64,000 nt of DNA from Pseudomonas grandcourensis (GCF_039909015.1 NZ_CP150919.1:6238501-6302500), one strand, 5' to 3'; shown: positions 9,331-19,406, numbered from the stretch's first letter. Notes: generated by a model not told the origin, from the letters alone. Made by a program: numbers and translations.

Positions 9331-11508
9331 ATGACTGAACACGTTCAAGTCGGTGGCCTGCAGGTCGCCAAAGTCCTGTTCGACTTCGTGAACAACGAAG
9401 CCATTCCCGGTACCGGCCTCACCGCCGATAAGTTCTGGGCCGGTGCCGACAAGGTCATCCATGACCTGGCGCCGAAGAACAAAGCCCTACTCGCCAAACG
9501 CGATGATTTCCAGGCTCGTATCGATGGCTGGCACCAGGTACGTGCCGGTCAGGCGCACGACGCCGTGGCCTATAAAGCCTTCCTGCAAGACATCGGTTAT
9601 CTGCTGCCAGAAGCGGCCGATTTCCAGGCAACGACGCAAAACGTCGATGAAGAAATCGCCCGCATGGCCGGTCCACAGCTCGTGGTGCCTGTCATGAACG
9701 CCCGCTTCGCGCTCAACGCCTCGAACGCCCGCTGGGGCTCGCTGTACGATGCGCTCTACGGCACCGACGCCATCAGCGAAGCCGACGGCGCGGAAAAAGG
9801 CAAAGGCTACAACAAGGTGCGCGGTGACAAAGTCATCGCTTTCGCCCGCGCCTTCCTCGACGAAGCGGCGCCTTTGGCGGCCGGCTCCCACGTCGATTCC
9901 ACTGGCTACAAGATCGTCGACGGCAAACTGGTGGTCGCCCTTAAAGGCGGCAGCAACACCGGCCTGCGCAACGACGCACAACTGATCGGCTTCCAGGGCG
10001 ATGCCGCTGCACCGACCGCGATCCTGCTGAAAAACAACGGCCTGCATTTCGAAATCCAGGTCGACGCCAGCACCCCGGTCGGCCAGACCGACGCGGCCGG
10101 CGTCAAAGACATCCTGATGGAAGCCGCGCTGACCACCATCATGGACTGCGAAGACTCCGTCGCCGCTGTCGATGCCGATGACAAAGTGGTGATCTACCGC
10201 AACTGGCTCGGCCTGATGAAGGGCGATCTGTCGGAAGAAGTCGCCAAGGGCGGTCAGACCTTTACCCGCACCATGAACGCCGACCGCACCTACACCGCTG
10301 TCGATGGCAGTGAACTGAGCCTGCACGGCCGTTCGTTGCTGTTCGTGCGTAACGTTGGTCACCTGATGACCATCGATGCAATTCTGGACAAAGACGGTAA
10401 CGAAGTGCCGGAAGGCATTCTCGATGGCCTGGTGACTTGCCTGGCATCGATGCACAACCTGAACGGCAATACCTCGCGCAAAAACACCCGCACCGGCTCG
10501 ATCTACATCGTCAAGCCGAAGATGCACGGCCCGGAAGAAGCGGCGTTCACCAACGAGCTGTTCGGTCGCATCGAAGACGTGCTGGGCCTGCCGCGCAACA
10601 CCCTCAAAGTCGGGATCATGGACGAGGAGCGTCGTACCACGATCAACCTCAAGGCCTGTATCAAGGCGGCGAGCGAGCGCGTGGTGTTCATCAACACCGG
10701 TTTCCTCGACCGTACGGGCGACGAAATCCACACCTCCATGGAAGCCGGCCCGATGGTGCGCAAGGCGGACATGAAGGCGGAAAAATGGATCGGTGCCTAC
10801 GAGAACTCCAACGTCGATATCGGTCTGAGCACCGGCCTGCAAGGTCGCGCACAGATCGGCAAAGGCATGTGGGCCATGCCTGACCTGATGGCTGCGATGC
10901 TCGAACAGAAAATCGCTCACCCGATGGCCGGTGCCAACACCGCCTGGGTACCATCACCGACCGCTGCTGCGCTGCACGTGCTGCATTACCACAAGGTTGA
11001 CGTGTTTGCCCGTCAGGCTGAACTGGCCAAACGTGCCCATGCTTCGGTAGACGACATCCTGACCATCCCGCTGGCGGTGAACCCGCAGTGGACCGCCGAA
11101 CAGATCAAGAACGAACTGGACAACAACTCCCAGGGCATTCTCGGTTATGTGGTGCGCTGGATCGACCAGGGCGTCGGCTGTTCGAAAGTGCCGGACATCA
11201 ACGACGTCGGCCTGATGGAAGACCGTGCCACGCTGCGTATTTCCAGCCAGCACATCGCCAACTGGCTGCGTCACGGCATCGTCAGCGAAGAGCAAGTGAT
11301 GGAAAGCCTCAAGCGCATGGCGCCGGTGGTTGACCGGCAGAACGCCGGCGACGCGCTGTACCGTCCGCTGGCCCCCAACTTCGACAGCAACATCGCCTTC
11401 CAGGCGGCGGTCGAACTGGTGGTTGAAGGCACGAAGCAGCCGAACGGCTACACCGAGCCGGTTCTGCACCGTCGTCGTCGCGAGTTCAAGGCTGCCAATG
11501 GCCTGTAA
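9331..11508 (+). CDS. glcB: Malate synthase G
   Basis: GlcB condenses glyoxylate with acetyl-CoA to malate, completing the glyoxylate shunt and glycolate/acetate use. The 725-residue protein matches the long G isoform. It begins [20 protein letters not shown] and contains [72 protein letters not shown] and [17 protein letters not shown]. An alternative GTG 12 nt upstream exists. The ATG at 9331 is preferred because the GTGAGG it would occupy serves as the ribosome site. The gene is monocistronic and ends at a strong terminator. Confidence 0.98.
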   Translation: MTEHVQVGGLQVAKVLFDFVNNEAIPGTGLTADKFWAGADKVIHDLAPKNKALLAKRDDFQARIDGWHQVRAGQAHDAVAYKAFLQDIGYLLPEAADFQATTQNVDEEIARMAGPQLVVPVMNARFALNASNARWGSLYDALYGTDAISEADGAEKGKGYNKVRGDKVIAFARAFLDEAAPLAAGSHVDSTGYKIVDGKLVVALKGGSNTGLRNDAQLIGFQGDAAAPTAILLKNNGLHFEIQVDASTPVGQTDAAGVKDILMEAALTTIMDCEDSVAAVDADDKVVIYRNWLGLMKGDLSEEVAKGGQTFTRTMNADRTYTAVDGSELSLHGRSLLFVRNVGHLMTIDAILDKDGNEVPEGILDGLVTCLASMHNLNGNTSRKNTRTGSIYIVKPKMHGPEEAAFTNELFGRIEDVLGLPRNTLKVGIMDEERRTTINLKACIKAASERVVFINTGFLDRTGDEIHTSMEAGPMVRKADMKAEKWIGAYENSNVDIGLSTGLQGRAQIGKGMWAMPDLMAAMLEQKIAHPMAGANTAWVPSPTAAALHVLHYHKVDVFARQAELAKRAHASVDDILTIPLAVNPQWTAEQIKNELDNNSQGILGYVVRWIDQGVGCSKVPDINDVGLMEDRATLRISSQHIANWLRHGIVSEEQVMESLKRMAPVVDRQNAGDALYRPLAPNFDSNIAFQAAVELVVEGTKQPNGYTEPVLHRRRREFKAANGL

Positions 11509-11530
11509 CTGAGCGCCTGCGCCGGACATG

Positions 11531-11565
11531 AAAAAGCCCTGATCGAAAGATCAGGGCTTTTTCTT
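11531..11565. terminator. Strong bidirectional intrinsic terminator
   Basis: AAAAAGCCCTGATC, loop GAAA, then GATCAGGGCTTTTT: a perfect stem flanked by A- and T-runs. It can serve glcB and, from the other strand, the convergent response-regulator gene. Confidence 0.95.
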
Positions 11566-11588
11566 TGTGGGCTGCTCGCTCCCACAAA
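11564..11588. repeat. Degenerate single REP remnant
   Basis: TTTGTGGG and CCCACAAA enclose CTGCTCGCT, a shortened family-A REP palindrome lying against the terminator. Only one arm pair is left. Confidence 0.55.
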
Positions 11589-11614
11589 GGCAGTTCAGGG
11601 CTGACAGGCTTGGA

Positions 11615-12076
11615 CTAAGGCTTCATCCCAAGCTCACGCTTGACCAACTCCAGCAGATTGCCGGCATCAATCGGCTTGAGCAGAAAATCCACCACGCTCA
11701 TATGCATCGCGGCAATCGCATCCTTCACGTCGGCGTCACCCGAGACAATGATGATCGGCAATGCCGCCCTGACCGATTCGCGTACCTGACGAATCAGTTC
11801 CAGACCGTCAATGTGGCTCATTCGCAAGTCGGTAATCAGTAAACCGATCGTGGGCTTTTTGATCTCCGCCTCGGTCACCAGCATCTTGAGCGCCGCTTCG
11901 CCACTGGCCGCGGTCAGGCAGCGGATACCGTCCAACGCGAGGATCTCTGACAGCAGGTCCCGGGCGTCTTTATCGTCATCGACGATCAGCACCCGTTGCG
12001 GCGGCAGGTCAGGTTCCAGCATGACGGCACTCAGCGCTTCGCGCTCGGCGTCGCTCAAAATATCGTGGTCGGACAT
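11615..12076 (-). CDS. Single-domain response regulator
   Basis: This 153-residue protein is a phosphoacceptor receiver domain without an output domain, preceded by a short N-terminal extension of about 26 residues. The acidic pocket is Asp33-Asp34, the phosphoacceptor is Asp83 (ITDLRM), and Ser112 (VSGDAD) and Lys134 (LLKP) complete the active site. The start at 12076 follows AGGGAATGCC. A longer frame to 12112 lacks a better site. Its cognate histidine kinase is not in the window. It is divergent from the cNMP/CBS/DUF294 gene with 259 bp between, which may reflect a shared function. Whether it relays or competes for phosphate is unknown. Confidence 0.9.
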   Translation of the reverse strand: MSDHDILSDAEREALSAVMLEPDLPPQRVLIVDDDKDARDLLSEILALDGIRCLTAASGEAALKMLVTEAEIKKPTIGLLITDLRMSHIDGLELIRQVRESVRAALPIIIVSGDADVKDAIAAMHMSVVDFLLKPIDAGNLLELVKRELGMKP

Positions 12077-12335
12077 GGCATTCCCTATATGTTCAATACA
12101 ATTCCCTGGCACAACAGTGAGACAGCGCTATGCAGACCATCAATGTGCACCTCGTCGGAGAATAGTCCAATAGGGCAGCAGAGAGGTTTTTCGCACATTT
12201 GCGTAGGACTTTTCCGACAATTCAGCGCGCCAACCGCCTACCTAGACTTACGTCCAATGGGCACCCCGGCCACAGGGGTCGACCATGTATGGGTCATCCG
12301 ACTACAACAATTCAAAAAAGACTGCGGTAATGGTT

Positions 12336-14270
12336 ATGAGTAAAGCGGACGCCTTCACACAGGCAGGGAAAACCGCGGTGTTGCAGAACATCCAGGGCAC
12401 GTTGCAATTCCTTCAGCGCTTCCCGCCCTTCAACCAGATGGAACACGCTCACCTGGCGTACCTGGTCGAGCAATGTCAGCTGCGTTTTTACGCCCCCGGC
12501 GAAAGCATCATCAAACCCGCCGACGGGCCAGTCGAGCACTTCTATATCGTCAAGCAAGGCCGGGTCGTGGGCGAGCGTCCGCACACGGCAAAAGGTGGCA
12601 CCGAAACGGTCTTCGAGATCACCACCGGCGAGTGTTTCCCCCTCGCGGCGTTGTTGGGTGAGCGGGCGACCCGCACCGAACATCTGGCTGGCGAGGACAC
12701 CTTCTGCCTGCAACTGAACAAGCCGGCGTTCATCCGCCTGTTTTCGCTATCGGACACCTTCCGCAACTTCGCCCTGCGCTGTGTCAGCAGCCTGCTGGAT
12801 CAGGTCAACCAGCAAGTGCAGCAAAAAGCCGTGGAAACCCTGGGCACCCAATATTCGCTCAATACCCGACTGGGTGAGTTGGCCATGCGCCACCCGGTAA
12901 CGTGCAGCCCGCAGACGCCATTGCGCGAAGCCGTGACGTTGATGCATGAACAGCAAGTCGGCAGCATCGTGGTGGTCGATGAACTCAAGGCGCCAATGGG
13001 GATTTTCACCCTACGCGACCTGCGCCAAACCGTAGCCAACGGCAGCAGTGACTTCAACGAAGCCATGGAAGGGCACATGACCCGGGCGCCGTTTTTCCTG
13101 TCGCCGGATCACAGTGCATTCGACGCGGCGATTGCCATGACCGAGCGTCACATCGCCCATGTCTGCCTGGTCAAGGACCAGCGCTTGTGCGGCGTGGTTT
13201 CCGAGCGTGACCTGTTTTCCCTGCAACGGGTCGACCTGGTGCACCTGGCGCGCACTATCCGCAATGCCCAGAAAGTGGAAAACCTGGTGGCGTTGCGGGG
13301 CGAAATCGGTCAACTGGTCGAGCGCATGCTGGCCCACGGCGCATCTTCGACGCAGATCACCCACATCATCACCTTGCTCAACGACCACACCGTGTGCAGG
13401 GTGATCGAACTGACCCTCGCCGAAAAAGGCGACCCCGGCGTGCCGTTCAGTTGGCTGTGTTTCGGCAGCGAAGGCCGTCGCGAGCAGACCCTGTACACCG
13501 ATCAGGACAACGGCATTCTGTTCGAAGCCAGGGATGCGGCCCATGCCGCCGAGATTCGCGGCAAGCTGCTGCCCATTGCCCAACAGATCAACCAGAGCCT
13601 GGCGCTGTGCGGCTTCACCTTGTGCAAGGGCAATATCATGGCCGGCAACCCCGAACTGTGCCTGTCCCGGGCCGAATGGGCGCGGCGCTTTGCGGCGTTT
13701 ATCCGCGAGGCAACCCCGGAGAACCTGCTGGGTTCGAGCATCTATTTCGATTTGCGCGTGGTCTGGGGCAGCGAGCAAGGCTGTGAGCAGTTGCGCCGGG
13801 GCATTCTCGATCAGGTCGGCGACAACCGTTTGTTCCAGCGCATGATGGCGGAGAATGCGCTGCGCAATCGCCCGCCCGTAGGACGTTTCCGCGAGTTCGT
13901 GCTGGCGCGCAAAAATGGCGAGAAGGCCACCCTGGACCTGAAGATCCAGGGCCTGGCACCCTTTGTCGATGGCGCCCGGTTGCTGGCCCTGGCCCATGGC
14001 ATCGAGACCAACAACACGCTGGAGCGTTTTCGCCAGCTGGTTGCCAAAGAGGTCATCGAACCCCTGGACGGCGCCGCGTACGAAGAGGCCTATCACTTCA
14101 TCCAGCAAGCCCGCATGCAGCAACATCAACTACAGACCCGGGAGAATTTTCCTTACTCGAATCGGGTCGATCCCGACAGCCTCAATCATCTGGACCGACG
14201 CATCCTGCGTGAGTCCCTGCGCCAGGCACAACGCCTGCAAAGCAGCCTGGCCTTGCGGTATCAGTTATGA
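12336..14270 (+). CDS. cNMP-binding/CBS/DUF294 nucleotidyltransferase signalling protein
   Basis: The 644-residue cytosolic protein has a cyclic-nucleotide-binding fold (residues ~25-150: FYAPGESIIKPADG, FYIVKQGRV). Two CBS domains follow (~185-240, MRHPVTCSPQTPLREAVTLM; ~250-310). A DUF294 nucleotidyltransferase core comes next, with GSEGRREQ at 377-384 and the metal pair Asp389/Asp391 in TDQDNG, and then a C-terminal DUF294 helical region. This is the known DUF294 architecture; its reaction is unproven in most organisms. The ATG at 12336 gives MSKADAFTQAG. In-frame starts upstream at 12285 or 12330 cannot be excluded. Its stop overlaps the exonuclease start (ATGA at 14267), so the two are translationally coupled. 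Confidence 0.85.
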   Translation: MSKADAFTQAGKTAVLQNIQGTLQFLQRFPPFNQMEHAHLAYLVEQCQLRFYAPGESIIKPADGPVEHFYIVKQGRVVGERPHTAKGGTETVFEITTGECFPLAALLGERATRTEHLAGEDTFCLQLNKPAFIRLFSLSDTFRNFALRCVSSLLDQVNQQVQQKAVETLGTQYSLNTRLGELAMRHPVTCSPQTPLREAVTLMHEQQVGSIVVVDELKAPMGIFTLRDLRQTVANGSSDFNEAMEGHMTRAPFFLSPDHSAFDAAIAMTERHIAHVCLVKDQRLCGVVSERDLFSLQRVDLVHLARTIRNAQKVENLVALRGEIGQLVERMLAHGASSTQITHIITLLNDHTVCRVIELTLAEKGDPGVPFSWLCFGSEGRREQTLYTDQDNGILFEARDAAHAAEIRGKLLPIAQQINQSLALCGFTLCKGNIMAGNPELCLSRAEWARRFAAFIREATPENLLGSSIYFDLRVVWGSEQGCEQLRRGILDQVGDNRLFQRMMAENALRNRPPVGRFREFVLARKNGEKATLDLKIQGLAPFVDGARLLALAHGIETNNTLERFRQLVAKEVIEPLDGAAYEEAYHFIQQARMQQHQLQTRENFPYSNRVDPDSLNHLDRRILRESLRQAQRLQSSLALRYQL

Positions 14271-14974
14271 GCCTGTTTTCGTGGCTGCGCCCGCCGAGCC
14301 CCAACCTGTCAGCCCACCTGCAACATCGGCTGGAGCAATTACCGACGGCTGCAGACCTGGCGCAGTGCAGCCTGCGCGAACAGCGCTGGGTGGTGCTCGA
14401 CCTGGAAACCACCGGCTTGAACATGAACAAGGACCATGTGTTGTCCATCGGCGCGGTGGTGATCGAGGACGGGGCCATCGACTTTCGCCAACAGTTCGAA
14501 CGCACCCTGCAATATCCGCAAGTGAAACTCGGCCCCAGCGTGCTGATCCATGGCATTGGCCCCAGCGCCATTGCAGCGGGCAGCGACCCGGCTGAAGCAC
14601 TGCTCGACCTGATGGAGTACATCGGGGACAGTCCGGTGCTGGCCTTCCACGCGCCGTTTGACCAGCACATGCTCGGCCGTGCGCTGAAAGATCACCTGGG
14701 TTTCAAGCTGCAGCATCCGTTTCTGGACGTGGCGGACATTGCACCGCTGCTGTGCCCCCAAGCGCACATTCGCGAGGCCGGGCTGGACGATTGGATCGAC
14801 TGGTTCAAGCTCGAAGTCTTCGAGCGCCACCACGCCAGTGCCGATGCCCTGGCCACCGCCGAACTGATGCTGATCCTGTTCAGCCGTGCGCGGCAGCAAC
14901 AGATTCATAGCCCGTTGAATCTGCAACAGCGCTTGAATCAGTGGAAGCGCCGGCAGCAGGCGCCGTCCTTCTGA
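14267..14974 (+). CDS. DnaQ-like DEDDh 3'-5' exonuclease
   Basis: This 235-residue protein has the DEDDh exonuclease fold: LDLETTGLN (Asp45, Glu47) for motif I, AFHAPFDQHML for motif II, and HHASADALATAEL with the catalytic His-Asp for motif III. It resembles the proofreading epsilon subunit but is encoded with the DUF294 protein rather than with replication genes. A repair, RNA-trimming or second-messenger-degrading role is possible. The start codon overlaps the upstream stop. A REPIN follows 15 bp after its own stop. Confidence 0.88.
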   Translation: MSLFSWLRPPSPNLSAHLQHRLEQLPTAADLAQCSLREQRWVVLDLETTGLNMNKDHVLSIGAVVIEDGAIDFRQQFERTLQYPQVKLGPSVLIHGIGPSAIAAGSDPAEALLDLMEYIGDSPVLAFHAPFDQHMLGRALKDHLGFKLQHPFLDVADIAPLLCPQAHIREAGLDDWIDWFKLEVFERHHASADALATAELMLILFSRARQQQIHSPLNLQQRLNQWKRRQQAPSF

Positions 14975-14988
14975 CCTATACGCAATCC

Positions 14989-15092
14989 CTGTAGGAGCGA
15001 GCCTGCTCGCGAAAAACGTCAACGGTGACACGTTTTTCCGGTAAGACCGAGGTGTCAGATAATTTTTCGCGAGCTTGCTCGCTCCTACAGGG
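14989..15092. repeat. REPIN, family A variant (TGTAGGAGCG)
   Basis: CTGTAGGAGCGAGCCTGCTC and inverted GAGCTTGCTCGCTCCTACAG flank a spacer that is itself partly symmetric (GCGAAAAACG, ATTTTTCGC). It follows the exonuclease gene. Confidence 0.9.
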
Positions 15093-15158
15093 GCCGTCGC
15101 CAAACTCCCACCCGACCAACGCCAATTGCTTACCTCCCTCGCCTCTGCCACAATCGCG

Positions 15159-15171
15159 AACAATTCTCGTT
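15159..15171. promoter_or_regulatory. Candidate Fur box upstream of ECF sigma gene
   Basis: The reverse strand reads AACGAGAATTGTT, close to the Fur core AATGAGAATNATT, 30 bp before the sigma factor start. Iron repression is expected for this type of operon, but the match is imperfect. Confidence 0.4.
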
Positions 15172-15200
15172 AGTTAATACTTCCCAATCGGTGATGCGGC

Positions 15201-15719
15201 GTGTCGTCAGTTCCAAGCCCTCAAAGTGAGCTCGTCGGTGCGTTGTATCGCGACCATCGTGGATGGCTATTGGCCTGGCTTCGACGCAACGTCGCCTGCC
15301 CGCAGCGGGCCGAAGACCTGAGCCAGGACACTTTCGTGCGTTTGCTGGGCCGCGAGGAGCTGAAGGTCCCGCGCGAGCCCCGGGCGTTCCTGGTGGCGAT
15401 CGCCAAGGGCCTGCTGTTCGATTATTTCCGTCGCGCCGCGCTGGAACAGGCTTACCTCACCGAGCTGATGCTGATCCCCGAAGCCGAACAACCGTCGGTG
15501 GAAGAACAGCAAATGATCCTCGAAGACCTGAAAAACATCGACCGCTTGCTCGGCAAGCTATCCAGTAAGGCTCGGGCGGCGTTCCTCTACAACCGCCTCG
15601 ACGGCCTCGGTCATGCAGAAATCGCCGAGCGCCTCGGCGTGTCGGTGCCGCGGGTGCGCCAGTACCTGGCCCAAGGCATTCGCCAGTGCTACATCGCACT
15701 GTATGGTGAGCCGACATGA
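15201..15719 (+). CDS. FecI/FiuI-type ECF sigma factor
   Basis: This 172-residue extracytoplasmic-function sigma factor directs RNA polymerase to the downstream TonB-receptor gene when its anti-sigma partner is signalled. Region 2 is at about residues 15-80 (ELVGALYRDHRGWLLAWLRRN, AEDLSQDTFVRLL). Region 4 is at about 112-165 (FLYNRLDGLGHAEIAERLGVSVPRVRQYL). The start is GTG at 15201; no in-frame ATG lies before region 2. The stop overlaps the anti-sigma start (ATGA). By position and order it resembles fiuI of P. aeruginosa. Confidence 0.92.
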   Translation: MSSVPSPQSELVGALYRDHRGWLLAWLRRNVACPQRAEDLSQDTFVRLLGREELKVPREPRAFLVAIAKGLLFDYFRRAALEQAYLTELMLIPEAEQPSVEEQQMILEDLKNIDRLLGKLSSKARAAFLYNRLDGLGHAEIAERLGVSVPRVRQYLAQGIRQCYIALYGEPT

Positions 15720-16690
15720 ATCCGATCAGTTCAAAACCGGTATCGGCCAGCGTGCTGGACGCGGCGATTGCCTGGCAGCTGTCCATGGACTGCGCCAACC
15801 CGGTAGAGCGCGAAGAATTCGCCAAGTGGCACGCGGCCCACGAAGAGCACGCCCGCGCCTGGCGCCAGCTGGGCATGCTCGACCAGCGTTTCAGCGTGGC
15901 CAGCGGCCCGGCCCGCACTGCCTTGCTGCAATCGCGCGAAGGCATCCGTCGGCGTGTGCGCAAGCTGAGTAGCGGTGTAGCCAGTATCGTTGCCGTGATC
16001 GGCCTGGCCCTGTTCGCCGGAGATCGCTACCTGCCGATCGACTATTGGCTGGCCGACCAGCGCACCGCCGTTGGCGAGCAGCGCACCCTGCGCCTGGCTG
16101 ACGGCACGCTGGTCAATCTCAACACCCACAGCGCGCTGGATGTGCGTTTCGATGAAAAGCAGCGGCGCATCGTGCTTCAGGAAGGCGAAATCCTGGTTGA
16201 AACGAGCCATGGCGATCCCCGGCCGTTCATCGTCGAAACCCGCGAAGGCAGCATGCGCGCGCTGGGTACGCGGTTTCTGGTCAAGCGCGAGGAAGACGGA
16301 ACGCGCCTGAGCGTATTGCAGTCGGCGGTGGCGGTTCACCCTGAGTCCAACCCGGACGAACAGATTCTGCGCGAAGGCCAGCAGGTGCTGATCCGAAACA
16401 ACGGCCTGGGCCCGGTTCTGGCGGTCAACCTCGGCGCGGATGCCTGGACCCGCGGCATGCTGGTGGTGGACAACACGCGGCTGGAAGATCTGGTGCATGA
16501 AATCGGTCGCTATCGAAACGGTTACGTCGGGGTCGCACCGGAAGTAGCCGACCTGCGCATCACCGGCAGCTTCCCGCTGCGCGACACCGACCTGGCACTC
16601 AACGCCCTGCTGCCGACCCTGCCGGTGCAGATTGAACAGCACACGCAATGGTGGGTGAAGGTCGTGGCCAAGGCCGATGCCAAGCCCTGA
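15716..16690 (+). CDS. FecR/FiuR-type transmembrane anti-sigma factor
   Basis: The 324-residue protein senses the loaded TonB receptor in the periplasm and controls the ECF sigma factor in the cytoplasm. An N-terminal FecR-N domain (DAAIAWQLSMDCANPVEREE FAKW, near residues 13-38) is followed by one membrane helix (about 83-102, SIVAVIGLALFAG). A periplasmic FecR domain comes next (QRTLRLADGTLVNLNTHSAL to WTRGMLVVDNTRLEDLVHEI), then a C-terminal STN-like segment. It overlaps the sigma gene by 4 nt. The 271-bp gap to the receptor contains a REPIN and presumably the sigma-dependent promoter. Confidence 0.92.
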   Translation: MNPISSKPVSASVLDAAIAWQLSMDCANPVEREEFAKWHAAHEEHARAWRQLGMLDQRFSVASGPARTALLQSREGIRRRVRKLSSGVASIVAVIGLALFAGDRYLPIDYWLADQRTAVGEQRTLRLADGTLVNLNTHSALDVRFDEKQRRIVLQEGEILVETSHGDPRPFIVETREGSMRALGTRFLVKREEDGTRLSVLQSAVAVHPESNPDEQILREGQQVLIRNNGLGPVLAVNLGADAWTRGMLVVDNTRLEDLVHEIGRYRNGYVGVAPEVADLRITGSFPLRDTDLALNALLPTLPVQIEQHTQWWVKVVAKADAKP

Positions 16691-16707
16691 ACCGCCACAC
16701 AGCCCCC

Positions 16708-16829
16708 TGTGGCGAGGGAGCTTGCTCCCGCTGGGTCGCGAAGCGGCCCCCTGTACTTTCCAGTTAAAACGCACTTGCTGACTTTACGACTGCTGCGCAG
16801 CCGAGCGGGAGCAAGCTCCCTCGCCACAG
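16708..16829. repeat. REPIN, family B, between anti-sigma and receptor genes
   Basis: CTGTGGCGAGGGAGCTTGCT and inverted AGCAAGCTCCCTCGCCACAG enclose GGGTCGCGAAGCGGCC and GCTGCGCAGCC side palindromes. It separates the regulators from the receptor gene. Confidence 0.9.
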
Positions 16830-16961
16830 AAGCGCATCCCGAAAGTACTTTGGCCGCAACTGGATAGCTGAATCGAAATTATTTTCATCCAGCCCTATCA
16901 CTTTTTGATTTTCGTTCGGCACACAGGCAATTGAGAAATGTTTCCATTCAGGAGCCGCTGT

Positions 16962-19406
16962 ATGCCTCGTTCGCTAGACTCCCTGTTGCGCCGCAGTTTG
17001 CTGGCGGTCGCCATCGCCCTTTGCACCCCGTTGGCCAGCAGCCAACTGGTCGCCGCTGAACAGGCGTCCAGCGTCCGCGCCTACAACCTGCCGGCCGCAC
17101 CACTGGCCAACACCCTGAACCAGATCGCCAGCCAGGCCGGTTTGGCCCTGTCGTTGAATCCATCCCTGGCGGCGGGCAAGACCTCGGCGCCGGTCAAAGG
17201 CCAGTTCGATGCAACCGGCGCCCTGCGCGAAGCCCTGCGTGGCACCGGCCTGCAACTGGAGCAGAGCAGTGCGGGCACCTACACCCTGGTGGCCGTGCCC
17301 GAGGGTGTGATGGACCTGCCGGCCACCAGCGTGATCGGCGTGCAAGACACTGAAAGCGCCTGGGGCCCGGTACAGGGTTACCTGGCCAAGCGCACCGCCG
17401 CCGGCACCAAGACCGACACCGCACTGGTCGAGGCACCGCGTTCGATTTCGGTCGTCACTCGTGAGCAGATGGACGACCGCAACGCGCACACCCTCGATGA
17501 TGCCGTGCGCTACTTGCCGGGCATCACCTCCAGCAGCTTCGGCAGCGACACCCGCTCCGACTGGTTGCGCGTGCGGGGTTTCGAGCCGACTCAATTCCTT
17601 GACGGCCTGCCACTGCCAAAAGGTGTGTACTCCAACCCGAAACAGGAAACCTGGAACCTCGACCGCCTGGCGCTGCTGCGCGGCCCGGCCTCCTCGGTGT
17701 ACGGCCAGACCCCGCCGGGCGGCCTGCTGGACATGGTCAGCCGTCGCCCAAGCGCTGAAGCCAGCAGCGAGATCCAGCTGCAATACGGCAGCGACAATCA
17801 TCGCCAGATCAACTTCGCCAGCACCGGCAAGATCGACGACGAAGGCCAGTTCCTGTACAGCCTCAGCGGCGTACTGCGTGACGGCGGCACACCCATCGAC
17901 CACATTGATGACAAGCGCTACAACATTGCGCCAAGCCTGACCTGGAACATCGACGAAGACACCAGCTTCACCCTGCTCACACAGTTCACCCGTGACGATA
18001 CCGGTATCACCAGTCAGTTCTATCCGATCCAGGGCACCAAGATCGACATGCCGTTCGGCGAGATCTCCCACCACAAGAACCTGGGTGACCCGAACTACGA
18101 CTTCTACGACCGCACCTACTACGCGCTGGGTTATGCCTTCGAACACCGCCTGAACGATGTCTGGCAGTTCCGCCAGAACCTGCGCTACACCAAGTCGGAG
18201 CTGTCGTTCCAGGCCGTGACCGTCAACAGCTACAACCCTGAGTTTGCCGAGTTCGGGTTTGTCGTCGACGATCAAGGCAACACCGGCCGTGGCACCACCA
18301 ATGTCGACGAAGACATCGCCCAATTCGCCGTGGACAACAACTTCCAGGGCGACTTCATCACCGGCGACGTCAGTCACACCTTGCTGATCGGCCTGGACCA
18401 CCAGCGCAACACCACCAACTACCTCTCGATCTTCGGCACCGCGCCGGGCATCAACGTCAACGACCCGATCTATGGCTTGCCGATCGAACGTCCGGCACGC
18501 TCCACGGCGTTCTACGACTACGAACAGAAGACCCAGCAGACCGGCCTGTACATCCAGGACCAGATGGCCCTCGGCCAATGGCGCCTGACCCTCGGCGGCC
18601 GTGAAGACTGGGTCCACACCGGCACCACGTTCTTCAACAAGGGCGATGCCACCAACACCGAACGCGACAAGAACTTCAGCGGCAACGCGGCGATCAGCTA
18701 CGTGTTCGACTCGGGCTTCGTGCCCTACCTGTCCTACGCCGAATCGTTCCAACCGACCAGCAATGCCGTCGCCTCGCCAACCGAGTCGTTCAAGCCGACC
18801 GAAGGCAAGCAATGGGAACTGGGGATCAAGTACCAGCCACCGGGCAGTAACACCCTGCTGACGGCAGCTGTGTATGACCTGACCCAGAAAAACGTTTCCG
18901 TCACCAACAACGTGGGCAACGTGACAGTCACCAGCCAGACCGGCGAAGTGAAAGTCAGAGGCCTGGAGCTGGAAGCCGTTTCCGACGTGACCGAAAACCT
19001 CAAGGTCACCGCTGCCTACACCCTGGCCAAATCCGAAGTGCAAGAGGGCATCTACAAGGGCAATCGCCTGCAACTGATGCCTAACCAGCAAGCGTCGGTG
19101 TGGGGCGACTACACCTGGCACAACGGCGTGCTGGACGGCTTCGGCATCGGCGCCGGCGCGCGCTATACCGGCAATACCTATGGCGACCAGGCCAACACCT
19201 GGCTAGGCAAGGCAGGCGCCTACACGGTGTTCGACGCCGTGGTTCACTACGACCTCGGTCGCCTGGACAACAGCCTTAAAGGCGCTTCGCTGGCCGTTAA
19301 CGCCACCAACCTGTTCGACAAGGACTACATCTCGACTTGCGACAGCTTCTACTGCTACTACGGCGACCAGCGCAGTGTCGTCGCAAGTGCAACCTACAAG
19401 TGGTAA
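16962..19406 (+). CDS. fiuA: TonB-dependent ferric-siderophore receptor with signalling domain, FiuA-like
   Basis: This 814-residue outer-membrane transducer imports a ferric hydroxamate siderophore, likely ferrichrome by resemblance. The start at 16962 has AGGAG at 16950-16954; the ATG 24 nt upstream lacks one. It has a signal peptide of about 34 residues and an STN signalling domain (VRAYNLPAAPLANTLNQIAS to AGTYTLV). A TonB-box-like LPATSVIG follows, then a plug (APRSISVVTREQMDDRNAHT to LLDMVSRRPS) and a beta-barrel ending in aromatic YKW. The Cys pair in CDSFYC near the C-terminus is typical of the FhuA/FiuA group. Substrate is inferred from family and locus, not read directly. Confidence 0.85.
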   Translation: MPRSLDSLLRRSLLAVAIALCTPLASSQLVAAEQASSVRAYNLPAAPLANTLNQIASQAGLALSLNPSLAAGKTSAPVKGQFDATGALREALRGTGLQLEQSSAGTYTLVAVPEGVMDLPATSVIGVQDTESAWGPVQGYLAKRTAAGTKTDTALVEAPRSISVVTREQMDDRNAHTLDDAVRYLPGITSSSFGSDTRSDWLRVRGFEPTQFLDGLPLPKGVYSNPKQETWNLDRLALLRGPASSVYGQTPPGGLLDMVSRRPSAEASSEIQLQYGSDNHRQINFASTGKIDDEGQFLYSLSGVLRDGGTPIDHIDDKRYNIAPSLTWNIDEDTSFTLLTQFTRDDTGITSQFYPIQGTKIDMPFGEISHHKNLGDPNYDFYDRTYYALGYAFEHRLNDVWQFRQNLRYTKSELSFQAVTVNSYNPEFAEFGFVVDDQGNTGRGTTNVDEDIAQFAVDNNFQGDFITGDVSHTLLIGLDHQRNTTNYLSIFGTAPGINVNDPIYGLPIERPARSTAFYDYEQKTQQTGLYIQDQMALGQWRLTLGGREDWVHTGTTFFNKGDATNTERDKNFSGNAAISYVFDSGFVPYLSYAESFQPTSNAVASPTESFKPTEGKQWELGIKYQPPGSNTLLTAAVYDLTQKNVSVTNNVGNVTVTSQTGEVKVRGLELEAVSDVTENLKVTAAYTLAKSEVQEGIYKGNRLQLMPNQQASVWGDYTWHNGVLDGFGIGAGARYTGNTYGDQANTWLGKAGAYTVFDAVVHYDLGRLDNSLKGASLAVNATNLFDKDYISTCDSFYCYYGDQRSVVASATYKW

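Noticed and set aside
16862..16890. Fur box just before the TonB receptor gene (AATCGAAATTATTTTCATCC)
   Set aside because: Only a loose AT-rich match; receptors of this type are normally driven by the ECF sigma factor, so I do not call it.
16974..19121. 715-codon open frame opposite the TonB receptor gene
   Set aside because: Low-complexity shadow of a clear TonB receptor; no domain, no start signal.
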